Source: Bradyrhizobium sp. NP1
GTDB taxonomy: Bacteria > Pseudomonadota > Alphaproteobacteria > Rhizobiales > Xanthobacteraceae
Assembly: GCF_030378205.1 (NCBI RefSeq)
Contig: NZ_CP127385.1
Coordinates: 1,714,001-1,778,000, forward strand
Direction: 5' to 3'
DNA: 64,000 nucleotides
Each line of letters begins with the position of its first letter. Positions within the stretch are counted from its first letter, which is position 1. This document shows positions 9,174 to 16,814 of the stretch, one piece after another. The position numbers and the translations under genes were made by a program. The notes under the pieces were generated by a model, which was not told the DNA's origin, made no database searches, and worked only from the letters and a program-made list of their open reading frames with translations.

Positions 9174-9189
9174 AGCAAGGAGTGGGCCA
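9174..9189 (-). promoter_or_regulatory. Sigma-54-type promoter for fliK-flgD
   Basis: TGGCCC-N5-TTGCT on the minus strand has the invariant GG and GC dinucleotides with the required 10-base spacing of the -24/-12 element. A start site about 12 nt downstream would give a short leader before the GTG start. The cluster encodes FlbD, the sigma-54 activator for such promoters. Confidence 0.6.
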
Positions 9190-9481
9190 TCTCCGCGCGT
9201 TCAGAAATGTGTATATATTTCAATGGCTTGCTTGGGCGTTGCGGGGGCGCCGGAGCGATCCCGGCGATGCCGTTTCTGCCCGGCGGCAAGATTTGCCGCT
9301 TCACAGGTGCAAAAGGGGAAGGCTCGTGATTGCCTCGCGCCAGCACCACCTATATTAAAGAGCAGCTTTTCAGCCGTCCCGAGCAGACGAATCCCGCCTG
9401 TTTGGAACCGCTTAGGGGTTCCGATCGCAGACCGCCTTCCGGCCGTGGAAGCGCCCGATCGCGCCCACGGACGCCAAGCCG

Positions 9482-10675
9482 ATGACCGACACCACGCGCA
9501 ACAGTCTGGACCTCGAAGGCCGCCCGCAGGACACGCGGGTCGTGGTTGCCATGTCCGGCGGCGTCGATTCCTCGACCACGGCCGCGCTGCTGAAGGCGGA
9601 AGGCTATGACGTCGTCGGTATCACGCTGCAGCTCTACGACCATGGCGCCGCGACCCATCGCAAGGGCGCCTGCTGCGCGGGGCAGGACATCCACGATGCG
9701 CGCGAAGTCGCCGCCCGGATCGGCATTCCGCATTACGTGCTGGATTACGAGAGCCGCTTCCGCGAATCCGTGATCGACACTTTCGCCGAAAGCTATGCCT
9801 CCGGCGAGACACCGGTGCCCTGCATCGAATGCAATCGCTCGATCAAGTTCCGCGATCTGTTGAAGACCGCGCGCGAGCTCGGCGCGTCGGCACTGGCCAC
9901 CGGCCACTACGTCGCCTCTCGTCGTCTGGGCGACGGTTCGCGGGCGCTGGTATGCGCGGCCGATGCCGAGCGCGACCAGAGCTATTTCCTGTTCGCGACC
10001 ACGCGCGAGCAGCTCGATTACTTGCGTTTTCCCCTGGGCGACATGACCAAGGCCGAGACGCGCGAGCTGGCGCGGCGCTTTGATCTTGCGGTCGCCGACA
10101 AGCACGACAGCCAGGACATCTGCTTCGTGCCGACCGGGCGCTACACCGACATCATCAGCCGGCTCAGGCCGAATGCGGTCGAGCCCGGCGACATCGTCGA
10201 TCTCGACGGTCGCGTCATCGGCGCGCACCAGGGCATCATTCATTTCACCGTGGGCCAGCGCAAGGGATTGGGCATTGCCGCCGGCAGCCCGCTTTACGTC
10301 GTGAAGCTCGATGCGGCGACCCGCCGCGTCGTGGTCGGCCCGCGCGAAGCGCTGCGCACCGACCGCATCGTGCTGCGCGACGTCAACTGGATCGGCGACG
10401 GTCCGCTCGATCGCGCCGTGGCTGGCGGGCTGGAGATTTTCGTGCGGGTGCGTTCGACCCGTGCGCCGCAGCCGGCGTGGCTGCGCGGCGGCGACGGTCA
10501 CTACGAGGTCGAGCTGGTCGCGGGCGAAGAGGGCGTTTCTCCGGGCCAGGCCTGCGTGTTCTACGATGCGCCGACAGGGCAGGCGCGCGTGCTCGGCGGC
10601 GGGTTCATTCAGGCGGCGATCGCAAAGGCTGCGACGGGCGCGGCAATTCGGCCGCTCGAGGCGATGCGCGGATAG
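9482..10675 (+). CDS. mnmA: tRNA-specific 2-thiouridylase MnmA
   Basis: The 397-residue protein starts the catalytic core with the PP-loop SGGVDSS (residues 25-31), which binds ATP for adenylation of uridine 34. The two catalytic cysteines are visible in [11 protein letters not shown] and [13 protein letters not shown]. The C-terminal half carries the typical [16 protein letters not shown] and [11 protein letters not shown] motifs. MnmA makes s2U34 in tRNAs for Lys, Glu and Gln, with sulfur from the IscS/Tus relay. Length and domain order are normal. It is divergent from fliK and followed by a methyltransferase gene 21 nt downstream. Confidence 0.97.
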   Translation: MTDTTRNSLDLEGRPQDTRVVVAMSGGVDSSTTAALLKAEGYDVVGITLQLYDHGAATHRKGACCAGQDIHDAREVAARIGIPHYVLDYESRFRESVIDTFAESYASGETPVPCIECNRSIKFRDLLKTARELGASALATGHYVASRRLGDGSRALVCAADAERDQSYFLFATTREQLDYLRFPLGDMTKAETRELARRFDLAVADKHDSQDICFVPTGRYTDIISRLRPNAVEPGDIVDLDGRVIGAHQGIIHFTVGQRKGLGIAAGSPLYVVKLDAATRRVVVGPREALRTDRIVLRDVNWIGDGPLDRAVAGGLEIFVRVRSTRAPQPAWLRGGDGHYEVELVAGEEGVSPGQACVFYDAPTGQARVLGGGFIQAAIAKAATGAAIRPLEAMRG

Positions 10676-10696
10676 CAGCTTCAGGGGCAGGGGGAA

Positions 10697-11335
10697 ATGG
10701 CTGCGGACATCGACCGCGAGGGGGTCGAAAAGGCCTATGGGCGCTGGGCGCCGGTCTACGATCTGGTGTTCGGCAAGGTGTTCGATCAGGGCCGGCAGTC
10801 CACCATCGTGGAGGCCGATCGGATCGGCGGCCGCATCCTCGATGTCGGCGTCGGCACCGGGCTTTCGCTCTCCGACTATTCGCGCTCGACCAGGCTGTGC
10901 GGCGTCGACATTTCCGAGCCGATGCTGCGGCGGGCGCAGCAGCGCGTACGCGCGCTCGGCCTCACCAATGTCGAGGTGCTCGCGGTGATGGACGCCAAGC
11001 ACCTGGCATTCGCGGATGCCTCCTTCGATGCGGTGGTGGCGCAATATGTCATCACCGCCGTGCCCGACCCGGAAGCGACGCTGGATGATTTCATGCGCGT
11101 GCTCAAACCTGGCGGCGAGCTGATCCTGGTCAATCACATCGGCGCCGAGAGCGGCCCGCGCCGCATCTTTGAACTGGCGTTCGCACCGCTGGCGCGGCGG
11201 CTGGGCTGGCGGCCCGAGTTCCCCTGGGTGCGGCTGGCCAACTGGGCCGCAAGGCATGGCGGCGTGAGCCTCGCTGAACGGCGCCCGATGCCGCCGATGG
11301 GGCATTTCTCGCTGATTCGCTACCGCAAGATGTGA
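10697..11335 (+). CDS. pmtA: Phospholipid N-methyltransferase-like (PmtA)
   Basis: A 212-residue class I SAM-dependent methyltransferase. ILDVGVGTGLSL (about residues 49-60) is the SAM-binding motif I, DISEPML is the acidic loop, and an LKPGGELILVNHI segment is typical of the fold. The YGRWAPVYDLVFGKVF start resembles PmtA of Rhodobacter and Bradyrhizobium, which methylates phosphatidylethanolamine toward phosphatidylcholine at the inner membrane. The name is based on that recalled similarity. A UbiE-like or other small-molecule methyltransferase cannot be excluded. It probably follows mnmA on one transcript. Confidence 0.7.
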   Translation: MAADIDREGVEKAYGRWAPVYDLVFGKVFDQGRQSTIVEADRIGGRILDVGVGTGLSLSDYSRSTRLCGVDISEPMLRRAQQRVRALGLTNVEVLAVMDAKHLAFADASFDAVVAQYVITAVPDPEATLDDFMRVLKPGGELILVNHIGAESGPRRIFELAFAPLARRLGWRPEFPWVRLANWAARHGGVSLAERRPMPPMGHFSLIRYRKM

Positions 11336-11400
11336 TCTGCGGAAGGCGGCACACATCGCATGCCGGCGGAACTTTCGCGGCATCGATTTGTTTTCGCTGC

Positions 11401-11766
11401 ATGCGGATCACATGCACTCTTCTACTCTGTGCGCTGTCCGCGGCCGGCATTGACGCCGCCGCGGCGCAGGCGCCTCCCGTGGCGGCAACGCCGCCTGCCG
11501 CCACGGCACCCCCCGGACCGCAGGCTGCGAGCGACTGTGCCCCGACCAAGCCGGTGCCGTCGCGTGGAACGGTGGTTCCGGAAGGCACCACCACGGGCCA
11601 GGCCAGCGAGCCGCTCGGCGACCGGCTGGCGAAGTCGAACGGCGTGCTTTGCCCGCCGCCCGGTATCGACCCGGAAATGCGCGCGCCCGCGCCGGATGCC
11701 GGCAATACGCCGGTGATCCCGCCGCCCGGAAGCCCTGGGGGCGATCCCAACCTGCGGCCAAAATAA
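11401..11766 (+). CDS. Small exported proline-rich protein
   Basis: The start at 11401 gives 121 residues. A signal peptide (MRITCTLLLCALSAAG, cleavage near AAAAQA) is followed by a Pro/Ala-rich mature part with two cysteines (SDCAPTK and GVLCPPPG) and no recognised domain. Similar short proline-rich exported proteins of unknown function are common in this group. It lies just after pmtA and before the tRNA gene. No function is proposed. Confidence 0.6.
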   Translation: MRITCTLLLCALSAAGIDAAAAQAPPVAATPPAATAPPGPQAASDCAPTKPVPSRGTVVPEGTTTGQASEPLGDRLAKSNGVLCPPPGIDPEMRAPAPDAGNTPVIPPPGSPGGDPNLRPK

Positions 11767-11886
11767 GCCAAGGATTTGGGCACTTTGCTTGACAGCGCGT
11801 CGGGTGCTTTCTTATATGCCGCCCGTTCGCGGATGCAGCAGCCCGTCTCCAATATAGAGACATCCGGCCCTGCAGCCCGACGCCGT

Positions 11887-11963
11887 GGCGGGGTAGCTCA
11901 GCTGGTTAGAGCACGGGAATCATAATCCTGGGGTCGGGGGTTCGAGTCCCTCCCCCGCTACCA
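11887..11963 (+). tRNA. tRNA with CAT anticodon (elongator Met, possibly Ile2)
   Basis: A complete 77-nt cloverleaf is visible. The acceptor stem is GGCGGGG with CCCCGCT (G-T wobble at the first pair), then the D arm with GCTC/GAGC, the anticodon arm CGGGA-ATCATAA-TCCTG, a T arm with GGTTCGAGTCC, and an encoded CCA. The first base is G, so it is not the initiator. CAT reads AUG as elongator Met, or AUA if the cytidine is changed to lysidine; the sequence resembles elongator Met. A repeat-flanked insert starts 14 nt downstream. Confidence 0.95.
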
Positions 11964-11976
11964 AATCTGCAATTTT

Positions 11977-12036
11977 GTTTGCGGTCTTGCGATTTTCTAC
12001 GATCCCGCACGGCTGGCAGTAAAGCGGCTGATCGCG
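11977..12036 (+). repeat. 60-nt direct repeat R, copy 1
   Basis: This segment matches 14080-14139 at 56 of 60 positions in the same orientation. It begins 14 nt after the tRNA and opens the lower-GC insert. The two copies look like target duplication or recombination remnants. Confidence 0.9.
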
Positions 12037-12103
12037 GCACCGACGTCGCTTATGTCGACTACATGGCTCGGTGCGATTTAACGCATTGGCGCCGAGCTAA
12101 ATC

Positions 12104-13083
12104 TTATTTCTCATCCACATCCCTCCAGGCGATACCATCTGGAGCCTCACCGATCAGCCAGAACATCTTTTTGCTCAGGCGGTTTGCGACCAATTGAGCG
12201 AGATCGATGAAGCTATAGACAGCGTCTGCGAAGAGATATTCGGGTGTTTGTTCTTTGACGATATCGGTCCCCAAAAGACCGATCGCTCCCCGCTGTCGAT
12301 GACGAAGCCGTGGTCCTTGTAATGATTGACCAGATGGCTTGCCACCTCAGCGGCCGTTTTGCCTGATTGTATCTGCCGATGTCAGAGCAGCCGCTCCGCG
12401 TATTGCGCGGCGCTCTCACCCACGCGCTCATAATAGCCAAGTCTGCGGATGGAAATCTGATCAATCAGGTACTTTGCCAGCACGTCTGACGATCCTGGAT
12501 ATTTCTCAGCCAGCTCGGCTATGTGCCTGAGGGCATTTCCTAGAGCGAGCGCTGGCAGTCCGGAAATTTGCGGGTCTATTGGGCCGAGCTGGCTCATCAT
12601 GCCCATGTGGATTTCATCAGCGCCCAAGCAAATCAGCGTGGCGGCGGATTTTGCTCGGCGCGGAACAGCCACGACGAACTTGTTTGCCGATAGTCTCTTC
12701 AGCGTTTTGCTAATCAGATACGCGGGTTCGATCTGGCCGCCCGGACTGTCGATTACCAGAAGTATATCTTTGCCGGTCAATTCTCTCGCGGCTGAATAAA
12801 GTCGATCCGTGTGATAGCTAGTAATGGCGTCGTCATCAAAGAGAAAGAGAATTGCGTAATTCTTGAGACTATCCGAGTGCTTGGCGACTATTTTGTCCAG
12901 CTCCTTCTTGAGCGCCTTCTTGAAGGCTTCAAGGTCCTTGGTCCGAAGCGCTGCGCTCCAGCTTATTTCGGGCTCCGCTTTTCCCTCACTTTCTGAAACG
13001 TCCCCAATTCCCGCAGCCACTTCGTCCGGCGTCTTGGGCCCCTCTACAGGCGTTTCGTTGCTCTGGCTCGGTTTTTTTGCCAT
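12104..13083 (-). pseudogene. Disrupted SDH/ClpP-like serine peptidase gene
   Basis: The first 233 codons give a soluble protein with a ClpP/crotonase-like serine-peptidase core. IDSPGGQIEPAYLISKTL and SAATLICLGADEIHMG resemble the SDH_sah (serine dehydrogenase proteinase) family. The frame stops at a TGA (12382-12384). The rest of the family domain (KTAAEVASHLVNHYKDHGFV, then TDIVKEQTPEYLFADAVY, ending AWRDVDEK) continues on the same strand to 12104, but needs read-through of that stop and a one-base frame correction near 12290. A 13-base poly-G run sits where the ribosome-binding site should be. The gene lies in the repeat-flanked insert and looks inactive. Confidence 0.82.
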
Positions 13084-13087
13084 GGTT

Positions 13088-13100
13088 CCCCCCCCCCCCC
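13088..13100 (-). repeat. Homopolymeric G tract before a start codon
   Basis: Thirteen consecutive G (on the coding strand) lie 4 nt upstream of the ATG of the peptidase pseudogene. Such tracts slip during replication and here would change Shine-Dalgarno spacing. Confidence 0.85.
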
Positions 13101-13271
13101 GATTGGGGGTTGATCCAAACGCAACCGTTGCGGGAAATCAATGGGTAGACACACGGAATCCGGTGGAGGGGTTTGTGGACCCGGCGAAATCAGCAATCTT
13201 GGTTCGTGCCCTTCGGGTAGCCCCCTGTGGGGCGGCGGCGTCCCGATCGGCGAGGACTTCGGCCAACTCCT

Positions 13272-13523
13272 CTATTCTCCTTGAACCGCTGAACCCGCTT
13301 GGGGGTGCAGTTCGATCACGTCTGTCTGACTCTCGGCAGTGGCAAGCTCGGCCTCGATCCTCGCGAGTTGCGCCCGAAGTGGACTTAGCGACGCTGCCGC
13401 CTGCCTCGCGCCGTCGTTGCACGCGCCCGACTCCTTGTGGACGCTGCACTGAACGCGCAGGCCATTGGCGTGCGATTGCGTAGCGAAGCCTAAAACGAAA
13501 ACCGCTGTGTAACTAAGTCCCAC
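13272..13523 (-). CDS. Hypothetical small exported protein
   Basis: From a GTG start, an 83-residue frame begins with a signal-peptide-like segment (GLSYTAVFVLGFATQSHA), followed by two cysteines and a short helix (LSPLRAQLARIEAELATAES). The ribosome-binding site is weak. Another frame on the same strand downstream reads RRIEELAEVLADRD, so this gene may also be frameshifted like its neighbour. No family is recognised. It lies inside the 12-14 kb insert between the broken peptidase and the lipoprotein. Confidence 0.4.
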   Translation of the reverse strand: MGLSYTAVFVLGFATQSHANGLRVQCSVHKESGACNDGARQAAASLSPLRAQLARIEAELATAESQTDVIELHPQAGSAVQGE

Positions 13524-13529
13524 TCAAAC

Positions 13530-13946
13530 CTAGATCAGCGGGCAATTCTGGTCTCCGTTCGCCCAAGCCATAACCAGGCCTTTGTACCGTTCACTGGCTA
13601 GCGTATTGCCAGAACGGGCGATCAACTTCGACCCTGTCGCGATCTTTTCGACGCGGACGGATAGATAGTAGTTTCTGACGCCCAAATTGATAAGTGAGAG
13701 TGTTACTTCACCATAGCCAAGCTCGGAATACAGGTCCGAGTCCACGGCCATGGATGCATATGCGCTCATGTTCCCTGCGAAGCACCGCTTGGCGGTTGTG
13801 GAGACACGTCGATAAATTTCTTGGTAATTCTCTGAGTATGTTTGAATCGCGGGTGTCGTCTTCGCTTCAAGGTCGGTCGGTGTAGTAGAACAGGCGCCTA
13901 GCATTAGCGCAGCCGCACAGGCGACCACGCTCCAGAGTTTTAGCAT
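13530..13946 (-). CDS. Hypothetical lipoprotein
   Basis: The start at 13946 gives 138 residues with a clear lipoprotein signal: MLKLWSVVACAAALMLGAC has a lipobox LGAC with the acylated cysteine at residue 19. A GGGGA ribosome-binding site lies 8 nt upstream. The mature part (about 119 residues) is predicted to be mixed alpha/beta with one further cysteine pair (KRCF and NCPLI). No family is recognised. It is the first gene, in transcription order, of the lower-GC insert and appears intact. Confidence 0.7.
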   Translation of the reverse strand: MLKLWSVVACAAALMLGACSTTPTDLEAKTTPAIQTYSENYQEIYRRVSTTAKRCFAGNMSAYASMAVDSDLYSELGYGEVTLSLINLGVRNYYLSVRVEKIATGSKLIARSGNTLASERYKGLVMAWANGDQNCPLI

Positions 13947-14049
13947 TTCAAAATCCCCAGCCCTACGAGTAAAGATATACAATCCCAACTCAAGGCTGTA
14001 GGCAACTCAGATTCGCCTTTCTGACCTGATTCCGCCGGTTGCGCGCGAT

Positions 14050-14080
14050 GGCAGCGGCCGAGCGGCTCAGCCATTGCCTC
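14050..14080 (+). repeat. 31-nt direct repeat S, copy 1
   Basis: The segment matches 51028-51058 in the same orientation with a single mismatch. It abuts repeat R copy 2. The two S copies bracket about 37 kb that include the cox genes and the FixK-box region. Confidence 0.85.
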
Positions 14081-14139
14081 TGTTTGCGTTCTTGCGATTT
14101 CCTACGATCCCGCACGGCTGGGAGCAAAGCGGCTGATCG
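14080..14139 (+). repeat. 60-nt direct repeat R, copy 2
   Basis: Fifty-six of 60 positions match 11977-12036. This copy closes the 2.1-kb insert that begins beside the CAT tRNA. Confidence 0.9.
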
Positions 14140-14375
14140 CGCAAGCGCCATTCTGACACGCTGGATCAGCGGCTGTTGCGACCGACGGGGCCGCTTTTGT
14201 CGACGCCGCGCGACCGCGTCTTGGCAACTGAGATGAACTGCCTGCGCGTGTGCTTTGCGTCGGGCGGATCAACGCTCGACGCCACACTTGCTGGAAGCCC
14301 ACGGCGCCAAAGCCATTGCGGAATCTGTCCAGAACGCAATCGCGGCGCGATCCCGGTTTTCCCGCTGCTACAGCG

Positions 14376-14418
14376 CTGGAGCGCGATGACCTATCTTGGA
14401 ATCGTCATCTCGCTCCAG
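14376..14418. repeat. Intergenic palindromic element
   Basis: A 14-bp inverted repeat (CTGGAGCGCGATGA against TCATCTCGCTCCAG, one mismatch) has a 15-nt loop. The following TTCCGAAAGCCGCTTCACAC text resembles short intergenic repeats that are frequent in Bradyrhizobium genomes. It lies just after the DUF2189 gene stop. Confidence 0.55.
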
Positions 14419-14474
14419 TCTTTTGTTTGCGCGTAATCTCTTCCGAAAGCCGCTTCACACTTCCGGATCGCGCT

Positions 14475-15371
14475 CTAACGCTCACGGCTCCACGGGAAGA
14501 GAGAGGCCGGGAAATCTGCCGCGTAGCGATGACCGATCGGTGGGCGAGGCTCTTCTGGCTGGGGATTCGGGTCAGGTTCCACCACCTTCCGGTAAAGATG
14601 CCAGCTCGCATGACCGAGCACCGGCAGAACGACGCAGAGACCGACGAAGAATGGCAGCGAGCCCACGGCCAGCAATACCGCAACGATCAACCCCCACGCG
14701 GCCATCTCAACGGGGTTCATCATCACGGCCCGTATCGAGGTGCGGATCGCATCGATCGCTGTCGCATGCCGGTCGAGCATCAGTGGAAACGAGACAACGC
14801 TGATGCACAGGGCCATCACCGCAAACAGGAAACCGACGCCGCATCCGACGATGATGAGGGTCCAGCCTTCAGGCGTCGTCAGCACCCGCTCTACGAAATT
14901 AGGGATGTTCGCAGCCGGAACATAGCCGAAGGTTGCAATGTAGATCGCGTCCGCGGCGGCGATCCAGACCCCGAACAGAACGAGCAGGAGGATGCCAAGT
15001 TCGAGCATGGCGCCGAACGACGGCGCACGCAGCACCTGCATTGCATCCCAGGCTCCTGGCTCCTCCCCGCGTTCGCGGCGGCGGCTCAGTTCGTAGAGGC
15101 CGAGTCCGGCGAAAGGACCGATCAGGGCGAAGCCGGCGGCGAGCGGAAACAGTAGCGGCAGCACCGAATAGCCAAGCACAAGCCTGAACAGGACAAGTCC
15201 GAGCACGGGATACATCACGCACAGGACTATTGCGTGGGTCGGGATAGCCTTGAAGTCTTCCCAGCCGAGGCGCAGCGCGTTGCCCAGGTCGGAAAGGCTG
15301 ATCTTGCGAACGACATAAGCCGTAGGGACGCCAAACAATTGCAGTTTGGGTCGTGCGAATACTGTGGTCAT
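14475..15371 (-). CDS. DUF2189 family membrane protein
   Basis: The start at 15371 (MTTVFARPKLQLFG, with GGAGA upstream) gives 298 residues. The VRKISLSDLGNALRLGWEDFKAIPTHA segment and six or so hydrophobic helices fit the DUF2189 family of integral membrane proteins. Family members have no defined role but are often found near cytochrome c oxidase genes. Here the cox operon starts 540 nt away in the opposite direction. The C-terminus is a Pro/Glu-rich cytoplasmic-type tail. Confidence 0.8.
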   Translation of the reverse strand: MTTVFARPKLQLFGVPTAYVVRKISLSDLGNALRLGWEDFKAIPTHAIVLCVMYPVLGLVLFRLVLGYSVLPLLFPLAAGFALIGPFAGLGLYELSRRRERGEEPGAWDAMQVLRAPSFGAMLELGILLLVLFGVWIAAADAIYIATFGYVPAANIPNFVERVLTTPEGWTLIIVGCGVGFLFAVMALCISVVSFPLMLDRHATAIDAIRTSIRAVMMNPVEMAAWGLIVAVLLAVGSLPFFVGLCVVLPVLGHASWHLYRKVVEPDPNPQPEEPRPPIGHRYAADFPASLFPWSRER

Positions 15372-15909
15372 GGTTCCGGTCTCCTTGCCGGTGGTCGCAG
15401 GGGAACGGAGCGCCCTCACAAAACACGCACATCCGCCTCATGCGCGAAAATCGCGACTTAGTCCGGCAAATCAGATTCAACCAGAAGGAGCTTGCCGGAC
15501 GACATCCGTCGCAACCGGTCCAGTAAAACTAGTCCGATACGCAGTAGAAGCAAGAACGCTGTCGGAGAATTGTGCAATCGCACAAACCAGGTTTTGCGAT
15601 GCACCATCCGATGGTGGGTGCCGATCGGTGTTCTCCGGCGCGCGCCGCATTCGGGCCAACATGCGCCGGACAGAGGCGGGACATACTCCTCTATTGACGC
15701 CGGCCTCGACGGGTACCATCTTAAAATCCTGAACGCCCCCAGCTCTGATGAGATTGCGGTCGTGACGTTGATCCTTTGTCCCAGCGTCGCGACCGGCAGA
15801 ATGGGCGAGGCAAGAGGCACGGTGATGGTGAACGTGACACCATCCCTTTGACGAGAGCTCCGCCCTTTCGATCGTCTCCGCAGCCTTCAATGGCAAGGAG
15901 GAATGAGGG
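15372..15909. other. Intergenic region upstream of coxM
   Basis: This stretch lies between two divergent genes and no supported gene is seen in it. It contains the inverted repeat TTGTGC-N4-GCACAA (15570-15585). A strong AAGGAGG ribosome-binding site for coxM is at its right edge. No FixK-type box was found here. Confidence 0.6.
15570..15585. promoter_or_regulatory. Inverted repeat TTGTGC-N4-GCACAA
   Basis: A perfect 6-bp inverted repeat with a 4-base spacer AATC lies about 325 nt before coxM and 200 nt before the DUF2189 gene. Its geometry equals that of the ATTGTCC-N4-GGACAAT palindromes near 38 kb. A regulator is not known. Confidence 0.4.
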
Positions 15910-16743
15910 ATGGCTGTAGCGATCATACTGCTTCTGGTTGCGATCGCCTCGGTGCTGTTTCACCTCTACAGCCCGTGGTGGTGGACGCCGATCGCCTCAA
16001 ACTGGCGGTACATCGACGACACGATCAATCTGACGTTCTGGATCACTGGGGCGGTTTTCTGCGCGGTCATCGCGTTCATGGCTTATTGCGTCTTCCGCTT
16101 CCACCACAAGGAGGGACGGCGGGCCGCCTATAATCCCGAAAACAAGAAGCTCGAATGGTGGCTCAGCATCGGGACGGCAATCGGCGTCGCAGCCATGTTG
16201 GCGCCCGGCCTTGTCGTCTGGCACCAGTTCGTCACGGTTCCGGCCGATGCGACCGAAGTCGAGGTCGTGGGACAGCAATGGATGTGGAGCTATCGGCTTC
16301 CCGGCAAGGACGGCCGGCTCGGCACCTCCGATGCGCGCAATATCAGTTCCGACAATCCTCTGGGGTTGAATCCCAACGATCCGAACGGACAAGACGACAT
16401 CGTCATTCAAAGCGACGACTTGCATCTGCCGGTTGGGAAGCCGGTGAAGGTGCTGCTCCGCTCAATTGACGTTCTGCATGATTTCTATGTGCCCGAGTTC
16501 CGGGCGAAGATGGACATGATACCGGGCTCGGTGACGTATTACTGGTTCACGCCCACCCGCACCGGAACATTCGAAGTGCTCTGTGCGGAGCTGTGCGGTA
16601 GCGCGCACGCGCAGATGCGGAGCAAGGTCATCGTGGAGGAAGAGAAAGAATATCACGCGTGGCTCGAGAAGCAGCGGACCTTCGCGGAGTTGTCAGGCCA
16701 GCACGACGTCGCGAAGGCCGCGTACAAGACTGGTAGCGAATGA
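15910..16743 (+). CDS. coxM: Cytochrome c oxidase subunit II (CoxM type)
   Basis: The 277-residue protein has two N-terminal membrane helices and a periplasmic cupredoxin domain. The CuA site is complete: CAELCGSAHAQM gives the C-x3-C-x3-H-x2-M ligands, and the upstream His is in VLHDFYVPEF. A complete CuA site means cytochrome c, not quinol, is the donor. The gene order subunit II, I, III-like, III matches coxMNOP, the alternative aa3-type oxidase described in Bradyrhizobium japonicum. An AAGGAGG site lies 9 nt before the ATG. Confidence 0.9.
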   Translation: MAVAIILLLVAIASVLFHLYSPWWWTPIASNWRYIDDTINLTFWITGAVFCAVIAFMAYCVFRFHHKEGRRAAYNPENKKLEWWLSIGTAIGVAAMLAPGLVVWHQFVTVPADATEVEVVGQQWMWSYRLPGKDGRLGTSDARNISSDNPLGLNPNDPNGQDDIVIQSDDLHLPVGKPVKVLLRSIDVLHDFYVPEFRAKMDMIPGSVTYYWFTPTRTGTFEVLCAELCGSAHAQMRSKVIVEEEKEYHAWLEKQRTFAELSGQHDVAKAAYKTGSE

Positions 16744-16814
16744 ACATGCCGACGAGGATCGGCCAGATATGAGGTGAACTCGTCGCTGAGCAGAAGACCA
16801 AGGAGGCTATTCCG

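Larger units (their letters stand above)
13989..14474. other. Gene-free repeat-rich stretch
   Basis: No convincing gene is seen. The stretch holds repeat S copy 1, repeat R copy 2 and a palindromic intergenic element. It forms the right boundary of the tRNA-proximal insert and the left boundary of the cox region. Confidence 0.6.

Noticed and set aside
9350..11383. 677-codon open frame antisense to mnmA and pmtA
   Set aside because: Composition is typical of an antisense high-GC frame; both genes on the other strand are intact and recognisable.
12213..12464. 83-codon minus-strand frame at the end of the peptidase pseudogene
   Set aside because: It is in neither of the two frames that carry peptidase-family sequence and shows no similarity of its own.
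14250..15155. 301-codon plus-strand frame over the DUF2189 gene
   Set aside because: The minus strand gives a clean multi-helix DUF2189 protein with a good ribosome-binding site; the plus frame is its mirror.
15458..15926. Overlapping open frames in the coxM upstream region
   Set aside because: No recognisable product, no ribosome-binding site and competing frames on both strands; treated as non-coding.
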